Part shown: in pieces, positions 32,782 to 42,359 of the stretch
How the letters are laid out: every line of letters starts with the position of its first letter
Position numbering within the stretch: the first letter of the stretch is position 1
Assembly: GCF_002269255.1 (NCBI RefSeq)
Contig: NZ_CP022823.1
Location: 62,001-126,000 of the forward strand
Direction of reading: 5' to 3'
DNA from: Klebsiella quasivariicola
GTDB taxonomy: Bacteria; Pseudomonadota; Gammaproteobacteria; Enterobacterales; Enterobacteriaceae
DNA length: 64,000 nt
Program-made: the position numbers and the translations under genes
Notes under the pieces: model-generated
The model's database searches: none
The model's input: the letters and a program-made list of their open reading frames with translations, nothing else
Told to the model about the DNA's origin: nothing

Positions 32782-34161
32782 CTACCGCCAGGCGGCGAAC
32801 TGTTCATCGTCGAGGTAGGCCTCGACCAGGGTTTTTGCCAGCGAATATGAACCGATCAGCGGGTGCGCCATCAGCGCCCGCACCGCCAGCGACTTATCCT
32901 GCTGCAGGATCGCCGCCACCGCCAGCCGCTCATACTCTTTCACACAGGAAATCATATTCTTCTGCGCCACCGGCACGTTGACCGGCGTTACCGGCTTGAG
33001 GCCGTCCCGGCTCAGGTCGCAGCTGATCTCGATCACGTCGTCCGGGCGTAAAAAATCGAGCGTGCCATTATTCTGGATCGATACCACGATCCGCTTGGTG
33101 GTGGTGCTGTTCACCGCTTCCAGAATATCCAGCGCCACCCCGGCATAGCCGCCGGTGTCCGGCTCTTCGATAAACTGGCGCAGCGTCAGCGGTTCGCGGG
33201 TGTGGAATTTCTCCTGCTGCGACTCGTTTTGCATATAGCTGTTTTCCCGGCGCAGGTAATGCTGCATCCAGATGGTGAAGGCGGCTTCCGGCTGCGTTCT
33301 GGCATCCACGGTGCGCAGCGCCTCGCGCATCTCATGATTGATGCGGGCGATCTGCTCTCCGCGCGTCTCGCCGGCCTCCTGAATCGCCTTCAGCGCTAAC
33401 TCTCGGTAGTAGTAATAATAGAGATATTCATTGAGCAGTTGATTATCGCAAAGCCGTACCAGCTCGGGTGAGAAGTACTGCATCGCCGTCTTCTGATACA
33501 GTTCCGGGCTGGCAATCAGCCGTTCAGTCACCTCTTCTCCGCGTACGGTGAAATGGGTAAACCATGAGAAATGGTTCAGCCCATAGCATTCCACGCTGAG
33601 GTCGCGCTCCTCACAGCCAAGGATCGCGGGCAGTTCACGAATTAGCTCGGAGGGAGCGTCGCAGATCCCATAGACCCGGCGCTTAAAGCCGGACTTGACG
33701 ATCGCTTCTGTCACCAGGCCGGACGGGTTGGTAAAGTTAAACAGAATGGCGTCTTCGGCGGCATGTTCTTCGATCAGCCGGCAATAGCGAAGGATCGCCG
33801 GGATCGAGCGCATGGCCATGGCGAAACCGCCGGCGCCGGTGGTCTCCTGGCCGAGAGTGTTATGGGCAAGCGCAATGCGCTCGTCGCGAATGCGGCTTTC
33901 GTCACCGCCAACCCGCAAAGTGGTAATGATATAATTGGCGTTCTGCAGCGCCGCGACCGGGTCGGTGGCGGTACTAAACTGAATATCCGGGCGAATGGTA
34001 TTAAATACATAGCGGGCAATTTCGCCAAATACCGCCAGATTATCAGCAGAGTTATCGAGAAAAACCACTTCTGTTAAACCAATGCGGTGAGCGTTATAGG
34101 CCAGAGATTTCGCTAAAAATGCAGAGCGAACGCCGCCCCCGCCTAATACGGTTAATTTCAT
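32782..34161 (-). CDS. GH4 family phospho-glycosidase
   Basis: 459 residues of the NAD+- and Mn2+-dependent GH4 family, which cleaves phosphorylated glycosides by redox elimination. The NAD motif LGGGGVRSAFLAKSL is at the N-terminus; the metal ligands are probably Cys167 (GICDAPSE) and His197 (YGLNHFSW). Its companion is an alpha-glucoside-type PTS IICB 12 bp upstream, so the substrate is probably a 6-phospho-glucoside made by that PTS, but alpha versus beta specificity is uncertain since the N-terminus resembles 6-phospho-beta-glucosidase-annotated members. GAGGAG precedes the ATG. Confidence 0.85.
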   Translation of the reverse strand: MKLTVLGGGGVRSAFLAKSLAYNAHRIGLTEVVFLDNSADNLAVFGEIARYVFNTIRPDIQFSTATDPVAALQNANYIITTLRVGGDESRIRDERIALAHNTLGQETTGAGGFAMAMRSIPAILRYCRLIEEHAAEDAILFNFTNPSGLVTEAIVKSGFKRRVYGICDAPSELIRELPAILGCEERDLSVECYGLNHFSWFTHFTVRGEEVTERLIASPELYQKTAMQYFSPELVRLCDNQLLNEYLYYYYYRELALKAIQEAGETRGEQIARINHEMREALRTVDARTQPEAAFTIWMQHYLRRENSYMQNESQQEKFHTREPLTLRQFIEEPDTGGYAGVALDILEAVNSTTTKRIVVSIQNNGTLDFLRPDDVIEISCDLSRDGLKPVTPVNVPVAQKNMISCVKEYERLAVAAILQQDKSLAVRALMAHPLIGSYSLAKTLVEAYLDDEQFAAWR

Positions 34162-34173
34162 ACAAACTCCTCA

Positions 34174-35733
34174 TTAATTTTCTGCTAACCAGTTATCAAC
34201 CCGGGAACGTACCTGTCCCACTTTGACGCCATAAATAACCTGAACTTCATTACGATTGCGTACCACGCCATTAGCGCCGGTCTTTTTTAATTGCGCGTCA
34301 TCAACCCGCGCCATATCGTGCACAGCCACACGCAGACGAGTAAAACAATTATCAACGGAGACAATATTCTCCTTGCCCCCGAGACCGCGAATAATGTCAT
34401 CAGTGACCGACTGCGGTTGTGCGACCTTCTGGCGGTACTCTGCTTTGCTGTAGAGCTTCACGTTTTCGTCATCTTCCCGACCCGGCGTTTTCAGGTTCAG
34501 CTTCACCACCAGGGTGCGGAAAATCACGTAGTAGACGGCAAACTGGCCGATACCGATCAGGACATATCCCGGCCAGCGGGTTAAAGAGACCGGCAGCGGC
34601 AGGTTATAGATCAGAAACTCAATCAGGCCCGATGCCCCCCAGGGACGCACGGTGAAGATGTCGCAAATCGCCTGCGAGGCGGCGGTTAACGTCGCGTGGA
34701 TCACCCACAGCAGCGGCGAGACAAACAAGAAAGTAAACTCAATCGGTTCGGTGATGCCGGTCAGCATCGAGGTGATGATCGCCGGCAGAAGAATCGCCTT
34801 CGCCAGCGCTTTTTTCTCCGGCTTCGCGGTGTGGTAGAACGCCAGCGAGGCGCCGGCCAGGCCGAAAATAGTGGTCATCCCCTGCTGCGAGAAGCGTAAG
34901 GCTTCATTCATCACCGGGGTCAGATCTGGATGGCGCATATAGGCAAGGAAAATGGCCTGGGTGCCGGAGACGACCTGGCCGTCCACGTTCAGCGTGCCGC
35001 CAATCTGGGTGAGCTGGAACGGGGACCAGACGAAATGGTGCAGACCGGTCGGGATAAGAAATTTTTCAAAGAAACCATAGACGAAGACCCCGGCGACCCC
35101 GGCATTTTTCATAAAGCCGGTGAGGGCGGAGATGCCATGGGTCATAAAAGGCCAAATCCAGGTAAAGGCGATAGCATAGAAGATAACCACCGGCGTCATT
35201 GCCACCAGCGTCAGCTTGGCGCCACCGTACATCGACAGCGCGCCGGGCAGCTCAATGGCAGAGACTTTATTGTGCACCCACGCAATGGTGCAGCCGAGAA
35301 TAATGCCAAGGAAAACACCCATATCCACCACCACAAAGCCCAATAGTTGGGTTTGTCCGGTGCCATAATATTCACCGTTAATTTTTTCGGCGAGTCCGTG
35401 AGTATTTTCCAGCCAGGAGTGGTTGGCGCCAAGAAACATAATAAAGCACATCACCGAAACCAGCGCGACTTCAGTTTTTTTATCTTTTGCCAGGCCATAG
35501 CTAATGCCAACGCAAAACAATAAACCAAGGTTGCCAAATAAGGGCCAAAAGGTGTCGCCGAGCATCTGCCCAAGCTGGTGTAAGAAACTGGTTTCTGCAA
35601 TTAATGTCGGATTAGTTAATACTGAACTGAGGGCCAGAATTAAGCCAATGACCGGCAAGAACAATACGGCGCCGATCATGGCCCGGGAGAATTTTTGCAT
35701 ATTCTCCATAATACGCTGACGTATTTCAGGCAT
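34174..35733 (-). CDS. PTS glucoside-specific IIC-IIB transporter
   Basis: 519 residues from MPEIRQRIMENMQKFSRA (AAAGGA 7 nt upstream; the frame is open further but without a site). IIC domain at ~1-400 with ten hydrophobic segments and GITEPIEFTFLFVSPLLW; IIB domain at the C-terminus with phosphorylation site Cys463 in VDNCFTRLRVAVHD. It resembles the alpha-glucoside (MalX/GlvC/AglA) branch. A separate IIA (Crr) would donate phosphate. First gene of the PTS-GH4 operon. Confidence 0.88.
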   Translation of the reverse strand: MPEIRQRIMENMQKFSRAMIGAVLFLPVIGLILALSSVLTNPTLIAETSFLHQLGQMLGDTFWPLFGNLGLLFCVGISYGLAKDKKTEVALVSVMCFIMFLGANHSWLENTHGLAEKINGEYYGTGQTQLLGFVVVDMGVFLGIILGCTIAWVHNKVSAIELPGALSMYGGAKLTLVAMTPVVIFYAIAFTWIWPFMTHGISALTGFMKNAGVAGVFVYGFFEKFLIPTGLHHFVWSPFQLTQIGGTLNVDGQVVSGTQAIFLAYMRHPDLTPVMNEALRFSQQGMTTIFGLAGASLAFYHTAKPEKKALAKAILLPAIITSMLTGITEPIEFTFLFVSPLLWVIHATLTAASQAICDIFTVRPWGASGLIEFLIYNLPLPVSLTRWPGYVLIGIGQFAVYYVIFRTLVVKLNLKTPGREDDENVKLYSKAEYRQKVAQPQSVTDDIIRGLGGKENIVSVDNCFTRLRVAVHDMARVDDAQLKKTGANGVVRNRNEVQVIYGVKVGQVRSRVDNWLAEN

Positions 35734-35877
35734 GATTGATCCTTTTATATTTGTAAGTACAGGGAGCAGTTTATTTTTATCGACTTCCAGTATTTTGGTT
35801 ATAGCAACTCTGATATTTGAAAGGAACCTGTGGCGGTAAATAGGTACAAATAGCCGCGTATTGCACACAGGTTTCAG

Positions 35878-35981
35878 GATCTTCACCCTATCCCTTTCCC
35901 TGAAAGGGAGAGGGGTAGCCAGAGCGGAGTGTTGCAGGGAAGTGTTCCCTCTCCCCGCAAGGGAGAGGGCCAGGGTGAGGG
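35878..35981. repeat. C/T-rich double hairpin repeat
   Basis: In the 252-bp gap before the PTS gene: CTTCACCCT..., a TCCCTT/AAGGGA hairpin, then a perfect CCCTCTCCC-N5-GGGAGAGGG hairpin (35947-35969) and AGGGTGAGGGG. This resembles the boxC-type intergenic repeats of enterics. The 35734-35877 part is AT-rich and should hold the PTS promoter. Confidence 0.6.
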
Positions 35982-35985
35982 GACT

Positions 35986-37683
35986 TTACTGCGGCGCGGC
36001 GGGGGCGGTGTTGACCTCGCCGTTGCGCATGGTTTGCGCGACCTGCTGTTTCTCCATATTCACGGCGCTGAGCTGTCCGTTAACCGTCGGCTTGAGCGGG
36101 GCATCGGCCTGCACGCTGCCGCTGGCGGTCAGCTGGAGATTACCATCTCCGCTAATGGGCAGAGCGGGCCAGCCCCAGGCCTGCAGAATACCCAGCGGCA
36201 CGCCGCGGCCGTTCAGGCTGAGATTGACCTGGCGCTGGGGCAGCTGCGACACCGCTGCGGTGGCCTGCAGAATGCCGCGCTCGGTGAAGGCGCTGAGCTC
36301 GGTAATATTGACCGTCGACACCGTGGCGCTCAGCTTAAGTGACGGGCGGCGCACGTCAACTCGGTTAAAGGTCGCCGCCGCGGCGTTCAGCGTCGCGCTG
36401 CCGTTCCATACCCCCCAGTTGCCGTTTTTCACCAGCTGCAGCTCGCCGCCATAGCCGTCGAGAGCGGTTATTTGCCACGGGAAGGCAGGATCCACATCGA
36501 TGATCAGGTTGCGGCTGGCGCTAAATTTTTTCAGCGTCAGGCTTTGCAGCCAGGCTGGCAGCGGTGCCATCCACAGCTGTTTCCAGTTCGCCGGCAGCGT
36601 GTACTCCAGCCCGGCAAAGGCGGTATCGTCGAGCACCAGGGCGTTCCCGGCGCGCAGCCAGTTGCCGGAGGTGCGCACCATGCCGCCCTCCCAGCGTGAG
36701 GTAAATTGGCGCAGCGCAATGCCCTGCGGAGAGAATTCGGCGTTGAGGATCGGGTCGAAGAAGTGCAGCGAGCCGTAGATAAATTCGCTGGCGTTCATCG
36801 ACAGCGTGCCGTCCTCGCTCTGCCAGCCGCCGTGGCTAAGCGTCAGGTTGCGCAGGCTCAGGTCGAGGTCGGTTACCGCCCAGTCCGGCCCCTGCAGGCG
36901 GGCGTCGGTGATATCCAGGCGGCCAATCTGCAGAGAAGGGACGGTGGTCAGCGGGGCGAAAAAGTCGGCCAGCGAGGCGGCGCTTTGCAGTCGAATCTCG
37001 TTGAGCTGGAGGTTATCCACCCGCCAGCTGCCGTCGGCGCTGCGTTTCGCATTGCCGGTTAAGGTGCCGCGGGCGACATCGGCGCCGAGGGTGGAGAGGG
37101 TGACCTCGCCCTGATCAATCTTACCCTGAATCAGAACGTTGCTGGCTTCGACGCCATTGAGGGTCATCGAGCCCGCACTCATCTGGATCTGCGCCGTTTT
37201 CCCCAGCACATTGCCCGCTTCCGGCGTCCATGGGCTGACGCCGCCGGTGACGCGCTGCGCGCTGAGCGCCCAGCCGGTTTCCGGGCTGTTGAAAGCCATA
37301 TTGCGCAACATCAACCGGTCGGCAGCGAACGGCAGGTCGGCAGAGTGGGGCGACAGATTCAGGGTGCCGTCGTTAAGCACAATCTCATCTGCATGCAGCG
37401 GATCGCTAAACTGGCGGGTGCTGAAGCCAATATCGACCGTTTTTGCCACCAGGGTTGCCGGCTTGCCTTCCCGGCCAAAGGTGACGTTTTGCAGCTGCAC
37501 ATGAAGAGGAGAGGAGAAATCGTGTTCCATCGCATCAAAGGAGACCTGCCAGCCGGTGCCATTGCTCAGCCAGGCGCTGGCCTGGCGGGCGCCCCAGTGG
37601 GTTTGCAGCAGGAACCACGCGCCAATAATGACGAGCAGCAGAGCGACTAGCAGCCAGAGAATCAGCTTTCCAAGAAATTTCAT
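35986..37683 (-). CDS. yicH: AsmA-family inner-membrane-anchored protein YicH
   Basis: 565 residues from MKFLGKLILWLLVALLLVIIGAWF, a single N-terminal membrane anchor followed by a long periplasmic beta-rich AsmA domain (YicH of E. coli is about 569). AsmA relatives are linked to phospholipid transport and outer-membrane homeostasis. Same neighbour (xanP) as in E. coli. The stop lies in the repeat-rich gap after the PTS operon. Confidence 0.9.
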   Translation of the reverse strand: MKFLGKLILWLLVALLLVIIGAWFLLQTHWGARQASAWLSNGTGWQVSFDAMEHDFSSPLHVQLQNVTFGREGKPATLVAKTVDIGFSTRQFSDPLHADEIVLNDGTLNLSPHSADLPFAADRLMLRNMAFNSPETGWALSAQRVTGGVSPWTPEAGNVLGKTAQIQMSAGSMTLNGVEASNVLIQGKIDQGEVTLSTLGADVARGTLTGNAKRSADGSWRVDNLQLNEIRLQSAASLADFFAPLTTVPSLQIGRLDITDARLQGPDWAVTDLDLSLRNLTLSHGGWQSEDGTLSMNASEFIYGSLHFFDPILNAEFSPQGIALRQFTSRWEGGMVRTSGNWLRAGNALVLDDTAFAGLEYTLPANWKQLWMAPLPAWLQSLTLKKFSASRNLIIDVDPAFPWQITALDGYGGELQLVKNGNWGVWNGSATLNAAAATFNRVDVRRPSLKLSATVSTVNITELSAFTERGILQATAAVSQLPQRQVNLSLNGRGVPLGILQAWGWPALPISGDGNLQLTASGSVQADAPLKPTVNGQLSAVNMEKQQVAQTMRNGEVNTAPAAPQ

Positions 37684-37833
37684 GGTCTTCCATTCTGTGA
37701 GATGCACATAACCGTGTTATGCCCGATTTAGGCGCACTTCTCAAGGCAGGCGTGGTTTATTTCGGTGATGGGGCGGTGGCCGAGGGCAACGCTGGCGCGT
37801 CCCGGCCGATGCTACGACCGGGAGCGCGTCAGA

Positions 37834-39225
37834 TCAGGCTTTTTCTGGCGGGAAAATTAAATTCAGAACAATCGCCGTGATACCGCCGGCGGCGATGCCG
37901 GAGGAGAGCAGGTTCTTCAGCCAGTCCGGCGCGAACTGCAGGATCAGCGGCTGCTGCGATACGCCAAGACCCACCGCCAGCGACAGGGCGATAATCAGGA
38001 TCGCCCGGCGGTTCAGCGGCTCGCGGGAAACGATGCGCACGCCGGATGCGGCAATGGTACCGAACATCACCAGCGTCGCGCCGCCAAGTACCGGCTCAGG
38101 AATATGCTGCACAAAGCCGCTTACCGCTGGGAACAGGCCGAGCACAATCAGCATCAGCGCCACCACAAAGCCCACATAGCGGCTGGCGACGCCGGTCAGC
38201 TGGATCACGCCGTTGTTCTGGCCGAAGCAGGAGTTCGGGAAGGTATTGAAAACGGCGGAAACAAAGGAGTTCAGGCCGTTAGCCAGCACGCCGCCTTTCA
38301 GGCGTTTCATATACAGCGGACCGGAGACCGGCTGTTCGGAGACGTCGGAGGTGGCGGTGATGTCGCCGATGGTTTCCAGGGAGGTGATCATAAATACCAG
38401 CATCAGGGGCAGCAGCAGGCTCCAGTCGATGCCGAGGCCATAGTAGAGCGGCGTCGGGACGGTGATGAGGCTGCTGTTGGTTGAGGCGGTGTTGGCCGGC
38501 AGCATATCGAGGAACCACGCCGCCAGATAGCCCGCCGCCATGGCGATCACCAGCGAAGCGATGCGCAGGTACGGGTTGCGCTGGCGGTTGAGGATAATAA
38601 TCAGCGCCAGCACGATGCCCGCCAGCAGCAGGTTCTTCGGCGCGCCAAAGGTATGGTCGGCCATCGCCGCGTAGCCACCGCCGATGGAGGTCAGTCCGAC
38701 CTGAATCAGCGACAGGCCGATAATCATCACCACCACGCCGGAGACCAACGGGGTAATGATGCGGCGCGCGAGGTGCAGGACGCGGGAGAGGACCATTTCC
38801 GTGCAACTGGCCAGCATCAGGGTGCCGAACAGGGCGGCCATCATGGTCGGAACGTCGGCGCCGCCGGTTTTCAGCGCGGTGCCGCCCATGATCAGCGGGG
38901 CGACAAAGTTGAAGCTGGTGCCCTGAATGGAGAGCAGCCCGGAGCCGACCGGGCCCCAGGCTTTGATCTGGATAATAGAGGCGACGCCGGAGGCGAACAG
39001 CGACATGCTGATGATGTGTTGGGTATCTTGCGCCGGGAGACCGAGAGCCTGACAGATTAACAGCGCCGGGGTGATCACCGCGACAAACATCGCCAGCAGG
39101 TGCTGGAAGGCGGCGAACAGGGTTTGCGGAAGCGGCGGGCGATCTTCGAGGCGGTAGATTAATTCGCTGGCTGGTTTGTGCGCAACCGGTTGCGCATTTT
39201 CTGACTCTGCGGTGTTAACGGACAT
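37834..39225 (-). CDS. xanP: xanthine:H+ symporter XanP
   Basis: 463 residues, as in E. coli XanP, NAT/NCS2 family. The family signature FGQNNGVIQLTGVASRYVG and the QALGL/TSLETIGDI motifs are intact. Fourteen helices. ATG 39225 is chosen; an upstream in-frame ATG adds five residues. A PurR-box-like palindrome lies 55 bp upstream, fitting purine control. Confidence 0.94.
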   Translation of the reverse strand: MSVNTAESENAQPVAHKPASELIYRLEDRPPLPQTLFAAFQHLLAMFVAVITPALLICQALGLPAQDTQHIISMSLFASGVASIIQIKAWGPVGSGLLSIQGTSFNFVAPLIMGGTALKTGGADVPTMMAALFGTLMLASCTEMVLSRVLHLARRIITPLVSGVVVMIIGLSLIQVGLTSIGGGYAAMADHTFGAPKNLLLAGIVLALIIILNRQRNPYLRIASLVIAMAAGYLAAWFLDMLPANTASTNSSLITVPTPLYYGLGIDWSLLLPLMLVFMITSLETIGDITATSDVSEQPVSGPLYMKRLKGGVLANGLNSFVSAVFNTFPNSCFGQNNGVIQLTGVASRYVGFVVALMLIVLGLFPAVSGFVQHIPEPVLGGATLVMFGTIAASGVRIVSREPLNRRAILIIALSLAVGLGVSQQPLILQFAPDWLKNLLSSGIAAGGITAIVLNLIFPPEKA

Positions 39226-39279
39226 CACAAGCAATCCCAAGGTGGCAAAGCGGGGATTTTATCGGACTGTAGACCAAAA

Positions 39280-39291
39280 GCAAACGTTTGC
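39280..39291. promoter_or_regulatory. PurR box upstream of xanP
   Basis: Perfect palindrome GCAAACGTTTGC, the core of the PurR operator ACGCAAACGTTTGCGT (13 of 16 positions over the longer site), in the 284-bp gap between divergent xanP and gltS. Confidence 0.7.
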
Positions 39292-39509
39292 CAGCGTTTA
39301 GTCATTAAAATTTATGCCATGAATATGCGCAACGGGATTATTAACATTTTGTATGCTAAATCGCATCATTCAGGATACAAAATATCTTTTTCTGTCATTT
39401 TTTCCGCCGTTCTGCGTAAAATCCCCCTCTGACTCCTCATGATGAGAAGCTAAAGACACCAGGAATATCGTCGCGTGTGAATGGATCATGCGCCCATAAG
39501 GAGCTTTTT

Positions 39510-40712
39510 ATGTTTCACCTCGATACCTTATCGACGCTCGTTGCCGCAACGCTTGTGCTGTTACTCGGCAGAAAACTCGTACAAACCGTTCCCTTCCTCA
39601 AGAAATATACCATTCCTGAACCCGTTGCCGGTGGTCTGCTGGTGGCGCTGGCGCTGCTGGTGCTGAAAAAAAGCATGGATATCGAAATTGATTTCGATAT
39701 GAGCCTGAAAGATCCGCTGATGCTGGCGTTCTTCGCTACTATCGGCCTTAACGCCAACCTCGCCAGCCTGCGGGCGGGCGGCAAAGTGCTGGGCACATTT
39801 CTGATCGTGGTGGTCGGCCTGCTGCTCCTGCAGAATGCCCTCGGTATCGGCATGGCGAAGCTGCTGGGGCTGGATCCGCTAATGGGGCTGCTGGCCGGAT
39901 CTATTACCCTTTCCGGCGGCCACGGCACCGGGGCGGCATGGAGTAAGCTGTTCGTCGAGCGCTACGGTTTTGCCAATGCCACCGAAGTGGCGATGGCCTG
40001 CGCGACCTTTGGCCTGGTGTTGGGTGGTCTGATCGGCGGCCCGGTGGCGCGTTATCTGGTGAAACACTCTTCCTCACCGGACGGGACCCCGGACGATCAG
40101 ATGGCGCCGACCGCCTTTGAAAAGCCCGACGTAGGGCGGGTGATCACCTCGCTGGTGCTGATTGAAAGTATTGCCCTTATCGCTATCTGTCTGACGGTGG
40201 GTAAGGTTGTTGCGCAACTGCTGGCGGGAAGCGTCTTCGAGCTGCCCACCTTCGTCTGCGTATTGTTTATCGGCGTGATCCTCAGCAACAGCCTGGCGCT
40301 GGCGGGGCTGTATCGGGTGTTCGATCGCGCAGTATCGGTGCTGGGTAACGTCAGCCTGTCGCTGTTCCTCGCCATGGCGCTGATGAGCCTCAAGCTGTGG
40401 GAGCTGGCTTCCCTGGCGCTGCCGATGATTATTATCCTGGCGGTGCAATCAGTGGCGATGGCCCTGTATGCGGTGTTCGTCACCTACCGGATGATGGGCA
40501 AGAATTATGATGCCGCGGTGCTGGCGGCGGGCCATTGCGGCTTTGGTCTGGGCGCAACGCCGACGGCGATTGCCAATATGCAGGCGATTACCGACCGTTT
40601 TGGCCCGTCACATATGGCCTTCCTGGTGGTGCCGATGGTGGGGGCGTTCTTTATCGATATCGTCAACGCGCTGGTGATTAAGCTGTACCTGCTGCTGCCG
40701 ATGTTTGGCTGA
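39510..40712 (+). CDS. gltS: sodium/glutamate symporter GltS
   Basis: 400 residues from ATG 39510 (AAGGAG 7 nt upstream), starting MFHLDTLSTLVAATLVLLLGRKL like E. coli GltS. It has the inverted-repeat ESS family signature GGHGTGAAW and GHCGFGLGATPTAIANMQAI. Imports glutamate with Na+. In E. coli the next gene is convergent recG; here it is glpK. Confidence 0.95.
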   Translation: MFHLDTLSTLVAATLVLLLGRKLVQTVPFLKKYTIPEPVAGGLLVALALLVLKKSMDIEIDFDMSLKDPLMLAFFATIGLNANLASLRAGGKVLGTFLIVVVGLLLLQNALGIGMAKLLGLDPLMGLLAGSITLSGGHGTGAAWSKLFVERYGFANATEVAMACATFGLVLGGLIGGPVARYLVKHSSSPDGTPDDQMAPTAFEKPDVGRVITSLVLIESIALIAICLTVGKVVAQLLAGSVFELPTFVCVLFIGVILSNSLALAGLYRVFDRAVSVLGNVSLSLFLAMALMSLKLWELASLALPMIIILAVQSVAMALYAVFVTYRMMGKNYDAAVLAAGHCGFGLGATPTAIANMQAITDRFGPSHMAFLVVPMVGAFFIDIVNALVIKLYLLLPMFG

Positions 40713-40713
40713 T

Positions 40714-40749
40714 AAAAAACCCGGAGGCGGTGCTGCGCACCTGTCCGGG
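40714..40749 (-). terminator. terminator downstream of glpK
   Basis: On the minus strand CCCGGA-N18-TCCGGG is followed by six T, 78 bp past the glpK stop. It would end glpFK transcripts and so argues that glpX is no longer expected downstream. Confidence 0.75.
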
Positions 40750-40776
40750 CTACAAGATCGTGCTGTTTGGGGTTTT

Positions 40777-40812
40777 GTAGCCCGGCTAAGGCGTTTACGC
40801 CGCAAGCCGGGA
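40777..40812. repeat. REP unit at the gltS/glpK junction
   Basis: GTAGCCCGGCTAAGGCG and CGCCGCAAGCCGGG form an interrupted stem. It sits exactly at the novel junction between gltS and glpK. Confidence 0.7.
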
Positions 40813-40826
40813 ATACCTTCACAATC

Positions 40827-42338
40827 TTACGCTTCGTCGTGCTCTTCCCACGCTAACGCGCGTTTTACCGCTTTCTTCCAGCCGCTGTAACGATAGTTGC
40901 GCTCGGTGGTTTCAATCCCCGGGCGGAATTCGCGCTCAATCACCGCTTTTTCCTGCAGCTCGTCCAGATTCTGCCAGAAGCCTACCGCCAGGCCGGCCAG
41001 GTAGGCCGCGCCCAGCGCCGTCACTTCGCGCACTTCCGGCCGCTCGACGCGGGTGCCGAGGATATCGGACTGGAACTGCATCAGGAAGTTGTTGGCCACC
41101 GCGCCGCCGTCCACGCGCAGAGCGTGCAGGCGAATACCGGAGTCAGCCTGCATTGCTTCCAGCACGTCGCGAGTCTGATAGGCGATAGACTCCAGGGTGG
41201 CACGAATAATGTGGTTCGAGTTCACGCCACGGGTCAGGCCGAAGATCGCGCCGCGGGCGTACGGGTCCCAGTAGGGTGCGCCAAGGCCGGTAAAGGCCGG
41301 TACCACATACACGCCGTTGGTGTCCTTCACTTTGGTGGCGAAGTACTCGGAGTCGAACGCATCGCTGATGAGCTTCATCTCGTCGCGCAGCCACTGAATA
41401 GACGCGCCGGCCATAAACACCGCCCCTTCCAGGGCATAGTTCACCTCGCCGCGCGGGCCGCAGGCGATGGTAGTCAGCAGACCGTGAGTAGAGGTAACCG
41501 CTTTTTCACCGGTGTTCATCAGCATAAAGCAGCCGGTACCGTAAGTGTTTTTCGCCATCCCTTCTTTGACGCACAGCTGGCCGAACAGGGCCGCCTGCTG
41601 GTCACCGGCGATCCCGGCGATAGGAATACGGGTCCCGCCTTTACCACCGATGTTGGTCTGGCCGTACACTTCGGATGACTTACGTACTTCCGGCAGCATG
41701 GCACGCGGGATGTCCAGCGCGTCCAGCATCTTGTCGTCCCAGTCCAGGTCGTGGATGTTGAACAACATGGTACGTGAGGCGTTGGTGTAGTCGGTGACGT
41801 GCACGCGGCCCTGGGTCATCTTCCAGATAAGCCAGGTGTCAACGGTGCCGAACAGCAGCTCGCCGCGTTTCGCACGCTCACGGGAACCTTCGACATGGTC
41901 GAGGATCCATTTCACCTTGGTGCCGGAGAAGTAGGGGTCCACCACCAGGCCTGTGGCCTTGCGGATATACTCTTCCATTCCGTCACGTTTGAGCTGCTCG
42001 CAAATCTCCGCGGTACGGCGGCACTGCCAGACGATAGCGTTGTAAATCGGTTTGCCGGTCTCGCGTTCCCACACCACCACGGTCTCACGCTGGTTGGTGA
42101 TACCGATGGCCGCGATCTGATCGGAGCTAATATCCGCTTTGGCCAGCGCTTCGACCAGCGTCGAGCTTTGGGAAGCCCAGATTTCCATCGGATCGTGTTC
42201 GACCCAGCCCGGCTTAGGATAAATTTGTTCAAATTCTCGCTGGGAGACGCTGACGATATTGGCATCATGATCCATCACAACGGCCCGGGAGCTGGTAGTG
42301 CCCTGGTCAAGCGCAACGATATATTTTTTGTCGGTCAT
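40827..42338 (-). CDS. glpK: glycerol kinase
   Basis: 503 residues (E. coli 502), FGGY family; MTDKKYIVALDQGTTSSRAVVMDHD start, GGKGGTRIPIAGIAGDQQAALFGQ and the ATP-binding DGGAVANNFLMQFQSD are intact. It phosphorylates glycerol, is feedback-inhibited by fructose-1,6-bisphosphate and is held by IIAGlc. 21 bp after glpF in one operon; glpX, the usual third gene, is 9.4 kb away. Confidence 0.97.
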   Translation of the reverse strand: MTDKKYIVALDQGTTSSRAVVMDHDANIVSVSQREFEQIYPKPGWVEHDPMEIWASQSSTLVEALAKADISSDQIAAIGITNQRETVVVWERETGKPIYNAIVWQCRRTAEICEQLKRDGMEEYIRKATGLVVDPYFSGTKVKWILDHVEGSRERAKRGELLFGTVDTWLIWKMTQGRVHVTDYTNASRTMLFNIHDLDWDDKMLDALDIPRAMLPEVRKSSEVYGQTNIGGKGGTRIPIAGIAGDQQAALFGQLCVKEGMAKNTYGTGCFMLMNTGEKAVTSTHGLLTTIACGPRGEVNYALEGAVFMAGASIQWLRDEMKLISDAFDSEYFATKVKDTNGVYVVPAFTGLGAPYWDPYARGAIFGLTRGVNSNHIIRATLESIAYQTRDVLEAMQADSGIRLHALRVDGGAVANNFLMQFQSDILGTRVERPEVREVTALGAAYLAGLAVGFWQNLDELQEKAVIEREFRPGIETTERNYRYSGWKKAVKRALAWEEHDEA

Positions 42339-42359
42339 AGTCGGTGTCCCGTAGTCAAA

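Noticed and set aside
35878..35981. Small RNA gene between the PTS operon and yicH
   Set aside because: The hairpins are typical of boxC-like repeats, and no promoter or U-tract supports a discrete RNA.
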